Notes under the pieces: generated by a model | Databases searched by the model: none | Told to the model about the DNA's origin: nothing | The model's input: the letters and a program-made list of their open reading frames with translations, nothing else | Position numbers and translations under genes: made by a program | Assembly: GCA_030765845.1 (NCBI GenBank) | Contig: JAVCDJ010000030.1 | Location: 1-39,028 of the forward strand | Direction: 5' to 3' | Source of the DNA: Candidatus Stygibacter australis | Lineage (GTDB): Bacteria; Cloacimonadota; Cloacimonadia; Cloacimonadales; TCS61 | DNA: 39,028 nt | In this document: positions 16,425-23,997 of the stretch, piece after piece | Layout of the letters: every line of letters starts with the position of its first letter | How positions within the stretch are numbered: the stretch's first letter is position 1

Positions 16425-18524
16425 ATGGCGTCACAAGAGGATCTGATTCGTCTAATAGATGAATTGCACATAGTCAGAGAAAACGGTGATAAAAATCAAT
16501 TGATCACCGCACTAAGAAATCTAATTAATGCTTACAGTAAATCAAAAACAGTCTTTGAATCTATACCTTATGCGGAGGAATTAAATAAATTACTTACCGG
16601 TGACGAAAATATGCTGGCTGCTGCCCGAAATCACGATTATCTGGGCCGCATATACACCTTTCTACCAAACTTTGTAAAATCAGAATATCATTCTTCAAAA
16701 GCACTTGAACTTTATACCAGACTTGATGACAGTGAGGGGAAATTTTATGCTTATCACAACCTGGGAATGATCTATCGACATTTAGGGAAATATGATCGGA
16801 GTCTTGAGTATCTCTTTAATGCTAAAAAATATATGGAACAGCATCTCAAGGAAAATGATGATCAGGTAACCCCTTTTTTTCTTAAGCGAACTCCCAGCTT
16901 GCTGGAACAGATTGGGATTATTTATGCTTCGCTGAATCAAGTGGATAAATCAAGAGAATATTTAAAACTCTCCCTCCAGAAAGCGCGTGAAATAAATGGT
17001 CCCGAATCAATCAGTAGAGAACTTATTAATCTGGGAGTATCATATAGTAATGAAGATCCGGATATAGCTTTGGAATATTATCAAGAAGCCTTGCCACTGG
17101 TAAAAGAGCAAGGTGGAATTAATGTACTGGCAGTAGTAAAAAATAATATTGGTGGTGTATATGAAGATAAGGGAGAATATGAAAAGGCACTCGTAAATTA
17201 TCAGGAAGCTCTTCAGCTCCTTGAAAAGGCAAAGATATATAAAAATCATTGTGTGATACTTAAACATATCGGCACAGTGAATTTTAAAATGAAGAAATAT
17301 GATGAAGCATTGAACTTTGTTATTAAAAGCCTTAAGGAAGCTGAGAAAAATCACCAGAATCTGGAAGTAGAGGAGAACTATCAGCTATTAGGCAATATCT
17401 ATAAAACTCAAGGCAAATTCCAGGAATCACTGGAAAATTTTGAGAAATATTCTCAATTAAAAGACACAAGATTGAATTCCGAAGTGATTGAAAAGATCTC
17501 AAATCTGCAAAAGAAGTATGATGCCACGATCAGCAAACTTGTGAAAACAGAGCGAAAAAGCTCATTGATATCAGAATCACTGAAGAATCAGATAAATATG
17601 AATTTCATTGGTAATAGTCATGCGATCAAGGAGGTTCACAAGCTGGCACTGATGGCAGCAGAACATTGTGACACTAATGTGCTGATCACTGGAGAAAGCG
17701 GGACAGGAAAGGAGATCATAGCCCATATAATTCATTTTGCCTCCCGTCGTAATGATAATATCTTTATCCCGGTAAATTGTAGTTCCATTCCGGAAAATCT
17801 AAGTGAAAGTGAATTCTTTGGTCATAAAAAAGGAGCATTTACAGGTGCTTCTTCAGATAAAGTCGGTTATCTGGAAGACGCCAGCAGCGGAACTTTATTT
17901 TTAGATGAAATTGGGGATATGCCTTTACCTTTGCAGGCTAAACTGCTGAGGGTATTGGAAACCAAAATAGTGAAGCCAATAGGGACAAATAAATCAATAA
18001 AAGTAAATTTCAGGCTGATTGCAGCAACTAATAAAGATATCAGTAAATTAATCGGAGAAAATGTGTTCCGGGTAGATCTGTTTTACAGAATAAATACCAT
18101 TCAGATCCATATCCCTCCTTTGCGGGAACGTCGGGCGGATATTGAGCCCTTAACTCATTTTTTTGTTTCAAATTTTGCTGAAATCCTGAAAAAAACTGTT
18201 CCCCGGATAACTAAGGAATTGATAGAAAGGCTACGGGAATACCATTTTCCCGGGAATGTGCGGGAATTGAGGAATATGGTTGAGAGAGCTATGATCATGA
18301 TAAAAACGGATACACTCGGTATCGAATCCTTTAATCTCACCCAAACACCAGCGATATGCAATGATCAATTATGCTATTCTGAAAGTACCATAGAAGAAAT
18401 GGAAAAGCAAATGATCATAAACACACTTGATCAAACAGGAAATAATCTCACTCACACAGCCAAAAAATTAGGAATTTCATATTCAACCTTAAATCGCAAA
18501 ATCAAAACTTATCAGCTAAGATGA
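16425..18524 (+). CDS. Sigma-54-dependent transcriptional activator with N-terminal TPR sensor region
   Basis: This is a 699-residue cytoplasmic protein. I chose ATG 16425 over TTG 16413 because GGGGGAG precedes it. Residues about 40-375 hold at least seven tetratricopeptide repeats (for example YAYHNLGMIYRHLGKYDRSLEYLFNA), which are protein-binding modules. Residues about 390-620 are the AAA+ domain of bacterial enhancer-binding proteins: Walker A GESGTGKE (423-430), GAFTGA loop (470-475) that contacts sigma-54, Walker B GTLFLDEIGD (489-498), and an arginine-finger region FRVDLFYRIN. A Fis-type helix-turn-helix ends the protein (about 655-699, NNLTHTAKKLGISYSTLNRKI). All motifs are intact, so it should be active. 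There is no receiver, GAF or PAS domain, so control probably works through a TPR ligand or partner. Sigma-54-type promoters at 23545 and 34359 are possible targets. Confidence 0.93.
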   Translation: MASQEDLIRLIDELHIVRENGDKNQLITALRNLINAYSKSKTVFESIPYAEELNKLLTGDENMLAAARNHDYLGRIYTFLPNFVKSEYHSSKALELYTRLDDSEGKFYAYHNLGMIYRHLGKYDRSLEYLFNAKKYMEQHLKENDDQVTPFFLKRTPSLLEQIGIIYASLNQVDKSREYLKLSLQKAREINGPESISRELINLGVSYSNEDPDIALEYYQEALPLVKEQGGINVLAVVKNNIGGVYEDKGEYEKALVNYQEALQLLEKAKIYKNHCVILKHIGTVNFKMKKYDEALNFVIKSLKEAEKNHQNLEVEENYQLLGNIYKTQGKFQESLENFEKYSQLKDTRLNSEVIEKISNLQKKYDATISKLVKTERKSSLISESLKNQINMNFIGNSHAIKEVHKLALMAAEHCDTNVLITGESGTGKEIIAHIIHFASRRNDNIFIPVNCSSIPENLSESEFFGHKKGAFTGASSDKVGYLEDASSGTLFLDEIGDMPLPLQAKLLRVLETKIVKPIGTNKSIKVNFRLIAATNKDISKLIGENVFRVDLFYRINTIQIHIPPLRERRADIEPLTHFFVSNFAEILKKTVPRITKELIERLREYHFPGNVRELRNMVERAMIMIKTDTLGIESFNLTQTPAICNDQLCYSESTIEEMEKQMIINTLDQTGNNLTHTAKKLGISYSTLNRKIKTYQLR

Positions 18525-18772
18525 TCCCTTTATCCGATATTTAGAAAGTCCCTTTTCCAGTTCCATAACCTGATCGCGTAATTCCTTCACCCGTTTTTCT
18601 CTGCCAATGAATAACTCATGAAAATGCTCAAGTTCTTCATTTCGTTTTTGCAGTTCACTGGTTCGCAGGATACATTCCCTTCTATTTCCATTTAATAAAT
18701 TACTGGTATAAACCTGATAAAGATCATATTTGAATTATCAGCCAAATATCCACCAGAATCTTTACTCAGTCC
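18516..18772 (-). pseudogene. Relic of a sensor/histidine-kinase-type protein (C-terminal coiled coil)
   Basis: Reading the minus strand gives, up to a TAG at 18516-18518, a coiled-coil tail containing LQKRNEELEHFHELFIGREK and then RVKELRDQVMELEKG. This matches the linker that follows PAS/GAF modules in many sensor kinases (NEELE.FN.L.VGRE.R..EL). Further upstream the frame meets stops, and the similar-looking continuation (GLSKDSGGYLADN) is in another frame, so the gene is frameshifted and truncated. Its last bases overlap the 3' end of the sigma-54 activator. It may be what is left of a signalling partner, but that is inference. Confidence 0.6.
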
Positions 18773-18959
18773 TCAAAATAACCTTCAGCCAGTTTATTGA
18801 GCTAACGATTGTTAACTGAAAATGGAGTAATCTTGAATTTAAATGGGTCGAAGGAGGGATACAAAAGATGAATGTTTATGTAATTACTGGGTGGGATAAA
18901 TACTGGTTCAAGAGTATTCAGTTGATCAGTTTTTATGTAATCTACTTAAATTATTTTAC

Positions 18960-18989
18960 TTGACGCTAATATGTTGCATATCATATTAA
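18960..18989 (+). promoter_or_regulatory. Putative housekeeping promoter for the DUF3857 gene pair
   Basis: TTGACG (18960-18965) and TATTAA (18984-18989), with 18-nt spacing, lie 59 nt before the ATG at 19019. This is the best-formed -35/-10 pair in the window. The rest of the spacer (18773-18959) shows nothing I can name. Confidence 0.55.
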
Positions 18990-19018
18990 GAATGTGATCA
19001 TTTAAAAAAGGAGAAACA

Positions 19019-20956
19019 ATGAAAAGAGCAATAATAATGATTTTAATAATTGTAGTTTCTTGTATTTTAACAGGCGAAGAAATCGGTTTTGAAAAAGCAG
19101 TTGATCTATTGAGTGCTGTTTCTACGGAAGACTATCCAAATTCAGGTCAAATTGGGATAAATAATAAAAAGATTGAATTGGATGAAAAATGCAGGGGAAC
19201 ATATCTCGATGAGACTTTCACAAAAGTTCTTAATGAAAAGGGGAGACAAAACTTCAGCTTGTGGTTTTTTTATAACACTATGTATGATACTGTATATGTG
19301 AAAACGATGCAGGTAATTAAACAAGACGGGACAATCATTGAATTTGAGCCTTATGAGATATTGAACGAAACCGGTAATGCTTTTTCCAAATTTTCAAATA
19401 TATATTCTGAAACAGGTAGAATTCTAAAGGGTGATCTACCAGATATTGAAGTTGGTGATATAATCAGGTATGAATCAATTACAACTGTGCATAATACAAG
19501 AATAGAGGATAACTTCTCAGACCAAATATCAGTAGAGAATTATTATCCAGTACTGAAAAGATATTACAAATTGAGCATTCCCGAAAGTATTAAGTTAAAT
19601 ATTCACCATATAAACAGTAAGGAAGGCTATGTTGATTTTTCAGAAAGCTTAGAAGCTGGCAAAAATATTTATGAATTTAATGTTTCCGTAGCCCCGGAAG
19701 TTCTCTATGAGCCTTCTATGGAAAACATTAATGAATTTGGTTATTATATAATGCTGACCACGATGAATAGTTGGGAAAGTATCTCGAAATGGTATTACAG
19801 TCTCGTTGCACCTCATCTTGATATAAATGATGCAATGGAAAATAAAGTAAACGAATTGATCGAAGGTTGTACTTCAAGGCAGGAGAAGGCGGAAAAAATA
19901 TTTTACTGGGTTGCTCGAAAAGTTCGATATCTTGGTGTTGATAAAGAAACTTACAAGCCTGGTTATGAGCCGCATGATGTATCATACACATTTTCAACTC
20001 TGGGAGGAGTTTGCAGGGATAAAGCTGCCTTACTGGTGGCAATGTTACGAATCGCAGGAATTAGCTCTGATCCGATATTGATTTCAAGTGGATATAAATT
20101 AAATGCTGCTGCCCCAGTAATGTGGTTTAATCATGCAGTTGCAGTGAGCTATGATGAAAGTGGAGAACCGGAATTATTTTATGACCCCACCAATGAAAAT
20201 ACTAAAGAGCTTTTTCCCAAGTATCTTGAGGATTATACTTACATTATTGCTTCAGAACATGGAGCAGAGCTTAGGATCGTTCCGGTTTCTCCGGCAGAGG
20301 ATAATAACATTGAGGTAATGATAGACATTGTTGTAGATGAGAACAATGATGCTGACTGCTCAGTGATAATGAATTATACTGGTCTGCCAGATGGATATAT
20401 CCGCAGCAGTTTAATGAATATGAATCCTCAGAAGAAACAGGAAATTATTGAAGCAATAATTTCCAGAATACATCCATTCTCAAATCTAATTGACTATACG
20501 ATTTCCGATCCAAATAATAAAGATGAATATATAAGTTTATCTTTTGAGTTCAAGGTAGATAATTACATTTCTGAAAGTGATGATTTAAAATTCATCAGGC
20601 TTGAAGCTTCCAGGTTAGCGTTGTTTCCCTTTTATGATTATCATTTGTATGCTTTCAATATATCAGAGAGAAAATATCCTTTTAAGCTGGATAATACCTA
20701 CAGCTTAGACATTATAGAAACAATCAAATTCCCTGATGAGATTTCTGAAGTATCCATTCCGGAAATAAATGATTTAGATAAAAAAGGGTTTAACTTTACC
20801 TTTAAACATGAGAAACCTGACAGTCGGTCTTTGTCTTTTAAAACTAATTTTTCAATAAATGAAATTCATTTTGAGAAGGAAGATTTTCCTGATCTTAAAA
20901 ATGAAATTGCCAATCTGGCTACATACGAAAAGCTCTATATAATTATAGAAAATTAG
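19019..20956 (+). CDS. Exported DUF3857 / transglutaminase-like protein with intact catalytic triad
   Basis: This is a 645-residue protein with a signal peptide (MKRAIIMILIIVVSCILTGE). Residues about 45-240 form a DUF3857 beta-sandwich (KTMQVIKQDGTIIEFEP, LPDIEVGDIIRYES). Residues about 275-400 are a transglutaminase-like core with the expected Cys-His-Asp triad: Cys332 in GGVCRDKAALLVAMLR, His372 in MWFNHAVAV, Asp389 in LFYDPTNE. In bacteria this architecture is usually a periplasmic or secreted protease-like or cross-linking enzyme of unknown substrate, frequent in Bacteroidetes-type genomes. A C-terminal beta region (about 415-645) follows. There is no sorting tail, so it is probably periplasmic. 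A paralogue follows after 9 nt, so the two form an operon. AAAAGGAG precedes the ATG. Confidence 0.88.
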   Translation: MKRAIIMILIIVVSCILTGEEIGFEKAVDLLSAVSTEDYPNSGQIGINNKKIELDEKCRGTYLDETFTKVLNEKGRQNFSLWFFYNTMYDTVYVKTMQVIKQDGTIIEFEPYEILNETGNAFSKFSNIYSETGRILKGDLPDIEVGDIIRYESITTVHNTRIEDNFSDQISVENYYPVLKRYYKLSIPESIKLNIHHINSKEGYVDFSESLEAGKNIYEFNVSVAPEVLYEPSMENINEFGYYIMLTTMNSWESISKWYYSLVAPHLDINDAMENKVNELIEGCTSRQEKAEKIFYWVARKVRYLGVDKETYKPGYEPHDVSYTFSTLGGVCRDKAALLVAMLRIAGISSDPILISSGYKLNAAAPVMWFNHAVAVSYDESGEPELFYDPTNENTKELFPKYLEDYTYIIASEHGAELRIVPVSPAEDNNIEVMIDIVVDENNDADCSVIMNYTGLPDGYIRSSLMNMNPQKKQEIIEAIISRIHPFSNLIDYTISDPNNKDEYISLSFEFKVDNYISESDDLKFIRLEASRLALFPFYDYHLYAFNISERKYPFKLDNTYSLDIIETIKFPDEISEVSIPEINDLDKKGFNFTFKHEKPDSRSLSFKTNFSINEIHFEKEDFPDLKNEIANLATYEKLYIIIEN

Positions 20957-20965
20957 GAGAATAAG

Positions 20966-22852
20966 ATGAAGAAATTAATAATAATTCTTGCTTTGTTTAT
21001 CCACATTACTCTGATTTTTGCGGTTTCAGATTATAGTGCATATCTTGATAATGAAATTGGAATTGATGATTACCCCAATGCTTCGGCAATAAATATTTAT
21101 ACTGAAATAAACCTGTCTGTGAATGAAGATTATTCTTATGATTACAGTGTTTTTTACATTAAAAAAATCCTCACTTATATGGGTAAAAAACGGTACTCAG
21201 ACGTGAAGTTTGAGTATTGTGCAGATTATGAGGAAATCGAGTTTGGGGATTGTTGTACAATCAATTCAGAAGGAGTTAGAATAGAAATTCCGGAGGAAGC
21301 ATTACATGATTCAGAAGTGTATTGGACATTGTTATCACCCGAATATGTAAACCAATGGGAAAAGATCATCAACTATCCGGAAATTGAACCCGGCAGTTAC
21401 ATTATTGTGAATTATACTGAAAAGAACAACAGAAAAGATTACGTGTCCGGTATTGAGCATTTGATGGAAGAAAATCCATATCTGGAAAAGAAATTTACTG
21501 TGACATATCCAGAAACAATAAATATGTATATTGATCCTTTGAGAGTAGTGGATAATCTCGAGATTGAAAAGGCTAATGAGATGGGATTCATAAAAGAAAC
21601 ATTTACGATCAAAAATGCTGAGTTGATACCTTCCGAAATGGACAGCCCTGATTATGTTTATACAGGCTGTCCGATAGCCTACAGTAGCGAGAAAGACTGG
21701 GTTGATCTTAGCAGTAAGATTTTTGAGGAATTTAATTCCGGCATTGAGATTACTGACCAGATAACAGAAATATCCCGGGAAATTACAATGGGCATTAATG
21801 ACGAAAGAGGGAAAGTTTTTGCGATTTATGATTACCTGGCGAGAAATTATACTACAAAGATGTCTTTTTTATATACCCAGGAATTTAAGCCAGAACCTCA
21901 GAAAAAAGTGCTGGAAAGAAAGTATGGGTCTCAGAGAGATATTGTAGCATTATTTCTGGGTTTAGCAAAAGCTGCCGGAATAGATGATTGCTATCCAGTA
22001 TTGCAATTGGACTCGAATTTGAGATATCATAATATTCAGGATAAAACTGTTCTCAGGGATTTTATCAGCCAAATCAATGTCTGGTGGGACAATACTTTGT
22101 TGTTACCAGGAAATGATTCGTTGCCGTTTGGCTATGCTGGAATAGAATCCTGTAATATTATCATTGGAAAAAAGAAGCCTGTGTTTACAGAATATGCTTA
22201 TGATTCCTCTAAACTGATAAGTAAGAAGACTATCTGTAAGGCAATATCAGACAATGAATATGCTATTGACTACTTAATTACTTATTCTGGCTCACAAGAT
22301 TCCCAATACAGATCTCAATTCAGAAATGAGAGTGAAGAAAATACAAAAATATGGTTTAGTAATCAGTTAGGTGATAAGTCTTCAATTTTATCTGCTGGAC
22401 CCGAATTTATTAATCTGGAAGATTTAAATACTAATGTCGAGCTGAAATATACTACAAAAGTAAAAGGATTTCTTATTAGACAAGGGACTTATGCCTATTT
22501 CACATTACCTTTAGAGAAAATCGAACTCAGCGTGGGAGCTCAAAAGAGGGTGTTACCATATCAAATCGAAAGAACATTTTCCTGCGAAGAAGAATTTGTT
22601 ATTGAAAATATTCCTACTGATCTGAAAGTGATAAAACCTGAGAAGGGAACAAAAGATGTATTTAAGTTTGGGAAACAGAAAATCAGCTATTCAATAGATA
22701 TTAAACATAATAATGATACAATTATCTTCAGAAGAATTATTGAGATACCAGAAGGGATAATACCTGTTGATGATTACGGGGAATTCAGAGATTTTGTTAA
22801 TGATATGAACAATCCGACTAATAGCGTGATCTTCATGGAAATGGGTGATTGA
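20966..22852 (+). CDS. Exported DUF3857 / transglutaminase-fold paralogue lacking the catalytic triad
   Basis: This is a 628-residue protein with a signal peptide (MKKLIIILALFIHITLIFA). It has the same order of domains as the gene just upstream: DUF3857-like about 40-235, transglutaminase-like core about 275-400, C-terminal beta region. At the catalytic positions the sequence differs. GGVCRDKA becomes YGSQRDIV, with Gln323 in place of Cys. The His-bearing strand becomes DFISQINVWW, and the Asp motif is lost (LLPGNDSLPFGY). The fold appears kept (LFLGLAKAAGIDDCYPVLQL matches the partner) while the chemistry is gone, so it is probably a pseudoenzyme that binds the substrate or pairs with the active protein. 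Its ribosome binding site is TTAGGAG. Beyond its TGA the frame stays open for 32 codons (see 22853-22951). Confidence 0.85.
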   Translation: MKKLIIILALFIHITLIFAVSDYSAYLDNEIGIDDYPNASAINIYTEINLSVNEDYSYDYSVFYIKKILTYMGKKRYSDVKFEYCADYEEIEFGDCCTINSEGVRIEIPEEALHDSEVYWTLLSPEYVNQWEKIINYPEIEPGSYIIVNYTEKNNRKDYVSGIEHLMEENPYLEKKFTVTYPETINMYIDPLRVVDNLEIEKANEMGFIKETFTIKNAELIPSEMDSPDYVYTGCPIAYSSEKDWVDLSSKIFEEFNSGIEITDQITEISREITMGINDERGKVFAIYDYLARNYTTKMSFLYTQEFKPEPQKKVLERKYGSQRDIVALFLGLAKAAGIDDCYPVLQLDSNLRYHNIQDKTVLRDFISQINVWWDNTLLLPGNDSLPFGYAGIESCNIIIGKKKPVFTEYAYDSSKLISKKTICKAISDNEYAIDYLITYSGSQDSQYRSQFRNESEENTKIWFSNQLGDKSSILSAGPEFINLEDLNTNVELKYTTKVKGFLIRQGTYAYFTLPLEKIELSVGAQKRVLPYQIERTFSCEEEFVIENIPTDLKVIKPEKGTKDVFKFGKQKISYSIDIKHNNDTIIFRRIIEIPEGIIPVDDYGEFRDFVNDMNNPTNSVIFMEMGD

Positions 22853-22951
22853 TTCAAGTCTGCCCATCTTTATAGTAATCTCAATGAGACTGTAACAAGT
22901 GGTGATCCTCTGATGCTATCTTTTGATTTAAAAGAGGATTGTAAGTGCTAA
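22853..22951 (+). pseudogene. Short in-frame coding relic after the TGA of the preceding gene
   Basis: The 32 codons after the TGA at 22850-22852 are open in the same frame and read ...NLNETVTSGDPLMLSFDLKE... before TAA. This resembles the N-terminal part of the secreted protein at 14857 (ESLTVAVSDSLYLEFEFENE), so it may be a scrap of a decayed copy of that gene. Readthrough of the TGA is the less likely alternative. The match is short, so confidence is low. Confidence 0.35.
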
Positions 22952-22957
22952 TTAGAA

Positions 22958-23094
22958 ACTGTTCAATCTTAGATTGATTTATCCCTGAAGGGGATTTGTC
23001 AATTTCACAAAAATTGACAAATATGATGGATATTCGCACTTCTTTCTGCAATAATTACTATTCTTATAATTTTCAATTACTTATATTGAACAGT
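22958..23094. repeat. Inverted-repeat element with internal hairpins
   Basis: ACTGTTCAAT (22958-22967) and its exact complement ATTGAACAGT (23085-23094) bound a 137-bp segment. Inside it lies a perfect 12-bp hairpin (22994-23005 with 23011-23022, 5-nt loop) and a small ATCCC/GGGAT stem at 22981. It could be a MITE-like element or a structured RNA. No open frame of note is present. Confidence 0.6.
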
Positions 23095-23116
23095 CTATCA
23101 AGATGATTTGCCTTAG

Positions 23117-23166
23117 AACAACAAAGCACATAGTGACATTATAATGTCACTATGTGCTTTGTTGTT
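23117..23166. repeat. Perfect 50-bp palindrome
   Basis: Two 25-bp arms meet without a spacer (AACAACAAAGCACATAGTGA... on the left, exact complement on the right, centre between 23141 and 23142). No T tract follows, so it is not a standard terminator. It may be a cruciform-forming repeat or the tip of a mobile element. Confidence 0.85.
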
Positions 23167-23294
23167 GCTCCTTAAGGGCGGTATATGACTATGATGATAG
23201 TTAATTATTTGCAGGATATGGGAATAGGTGGGATTTACTTCATAGGACATATTGAGCATATAGGATCTATAGACCCTAAAATTATGCTGACATT

Positions 23295-23411
23295 GTGATA
23301 CACCTTAGAAAGCAGTGGTACATTAAATGTACCATACTACAAATATTGTACCACAAGGATAAATATGTATCACCAGACCTGAAATTGAACTATGTCATTT
23401 TGACATAGTTC
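23295..23411. repeat. Cluster of perfect hairpins
   Basis: TGGTACATT / AATGTACCA (23316-23334, 1-nt centre) is enclosed by GTGATACA near 23296 and TGTATCAC near 23367. GAACTATGTCA / TGACATAGTTC follows (23387-23411, 3-nt loop, 11 bp). Together with the elements at 22958 and 23117 this makes about 450 bp of palindrome-rich DNA with no gene. The rest, 23412-23544, shows nothing I can name. Confidence 0.65.
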
Positions 23412-23544
23412 TCCAATATGCTATAGCAAAATGGAAGGTCAGAGTTTTTTATCAGCATCACAAAATAGTTATTAGCACCAATAAATATTTATATTTAGAT
23501 ATAATATTGATAAATAGCAGACTTAACATAAAATTCCTTCCGGA

Positions 23545-23561
23545 TTGGAACTGGGATTGCA
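23545..23561 (+). promoter_or_regulatory. Sigma-54 (-24/-12) promoter
   Basis: TTGGAACTGGGATTGCA fits the consensus YTGGCACGRNNNTTGCW at all positions but two, with GG and GC at the exact 10-nt separation. The predicted start of transcription is near 23573, 22 nt before the ATG at 23595. An intact sigma-54 activator is encoded at 16425-18524, and a truncated relative of it lies just downstream at 23939-24502. Confidence 0.75.
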
Positions 23562-23594
23562 TTATAATAAAGAAAACCTAAACCTGGTGGGAGT

Positions 23595-23831
23595 ATGACT
23601 GAAGTAATAAAAATAACAGAAAATGAAAGTGTAATGCCCGAAATGATCTCAGAGATCAGCGAAGTAATAGAGTTCTGCAGTACGGGCAAGCGATATTTTT
23701 GCTTCACCATTGTTTTAAATGATAACCGGATCATTAATATTCTGCGAGAATATGGTAATGCCAATCGAAACCTTAAGGAACTTGAAATAAAAGCCCTGCA
23801 TAAGGGATTAATAGATGCACAGCCACAATGA
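23595..23831 (+). CDS. Small hypothetical protein behind a sigma-54 promoter
   Basis: This is a 78-residue protein that I do not recognise. It has an acidic, Ile/Glu-rich first half (MTEVIKITENESVMPEMISE) and a more basic second half (LREYGNANRNLKELEIKALH). There is no signal peptide or membrane segment. GGTGGGAG lies very close to the ATG, so the ribosome binding site is imperfect. The main support is the sigma-54 promoter at 23545-23561, which fires directly into it, and a protein-like composition. The next small frame overlaps its end by 17 nt, which suggests translational coupling. It could instead be part of a decayed locus. Confidence 0.5.
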   Translation: MTEVIKITENESVMPEMISEISEVIEFCSTGKRYFCFTIVLNDNRIINILREYGNANRNLKELEIKALHKGLIDAQPQ

Positions 23832-23997
23832 GCTGCTAAAAATCATAATTAATGGAAATCATTATATAATGACATTTACAGCAGAAGTTGTCTTAGAAAG
23901 ATACCCCACTGAGGGAGTCATTCATCATCTGGCAGAATTTGCACATGATGAATGCAGGGGTATCTCTGAGACAATTTTTGCTTATGATAACTTCTGA
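23815..23997 (+). CDS. Small hypothetical protein overlapping the preceding gene
   Basis: This is a 60-residue frame starting with ATG inside the last codons of the 78-residue protein (17-nt overlap). I do not recognise it. Its composition is protein-like (ELLKIIINGNHYIMTFTAEV, then a His/Asp/Glu-rich stretch HHLAEFAHDE). No clear ribosome binding site is seen, so translation would depend on coupling. A two-small-gene unit of this kind could be a toxin-antitoxin pair or a regulatory pair, but nothing in either sequence shows that. Confidence 0.35.
   Translation: MHSHNELLKIIINGNHYIMTFTAEVVLERYPTEGVIHHLAEFAHDECRGISETIFAYDNF

Noticed and set aside
22850-22951. TGA readthrough or recoding at the end of the second DUF3857 gene
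   Set aside because: The extension is only 32 codons, no recoding structure or selenocysteine context is evident, and it resembles a gene relic instead.
23117-23411. CRISPR array
   Set aside because: The repeats are single palindromes of different sequence, with no regularly spaced direct repeats and no cas genes.
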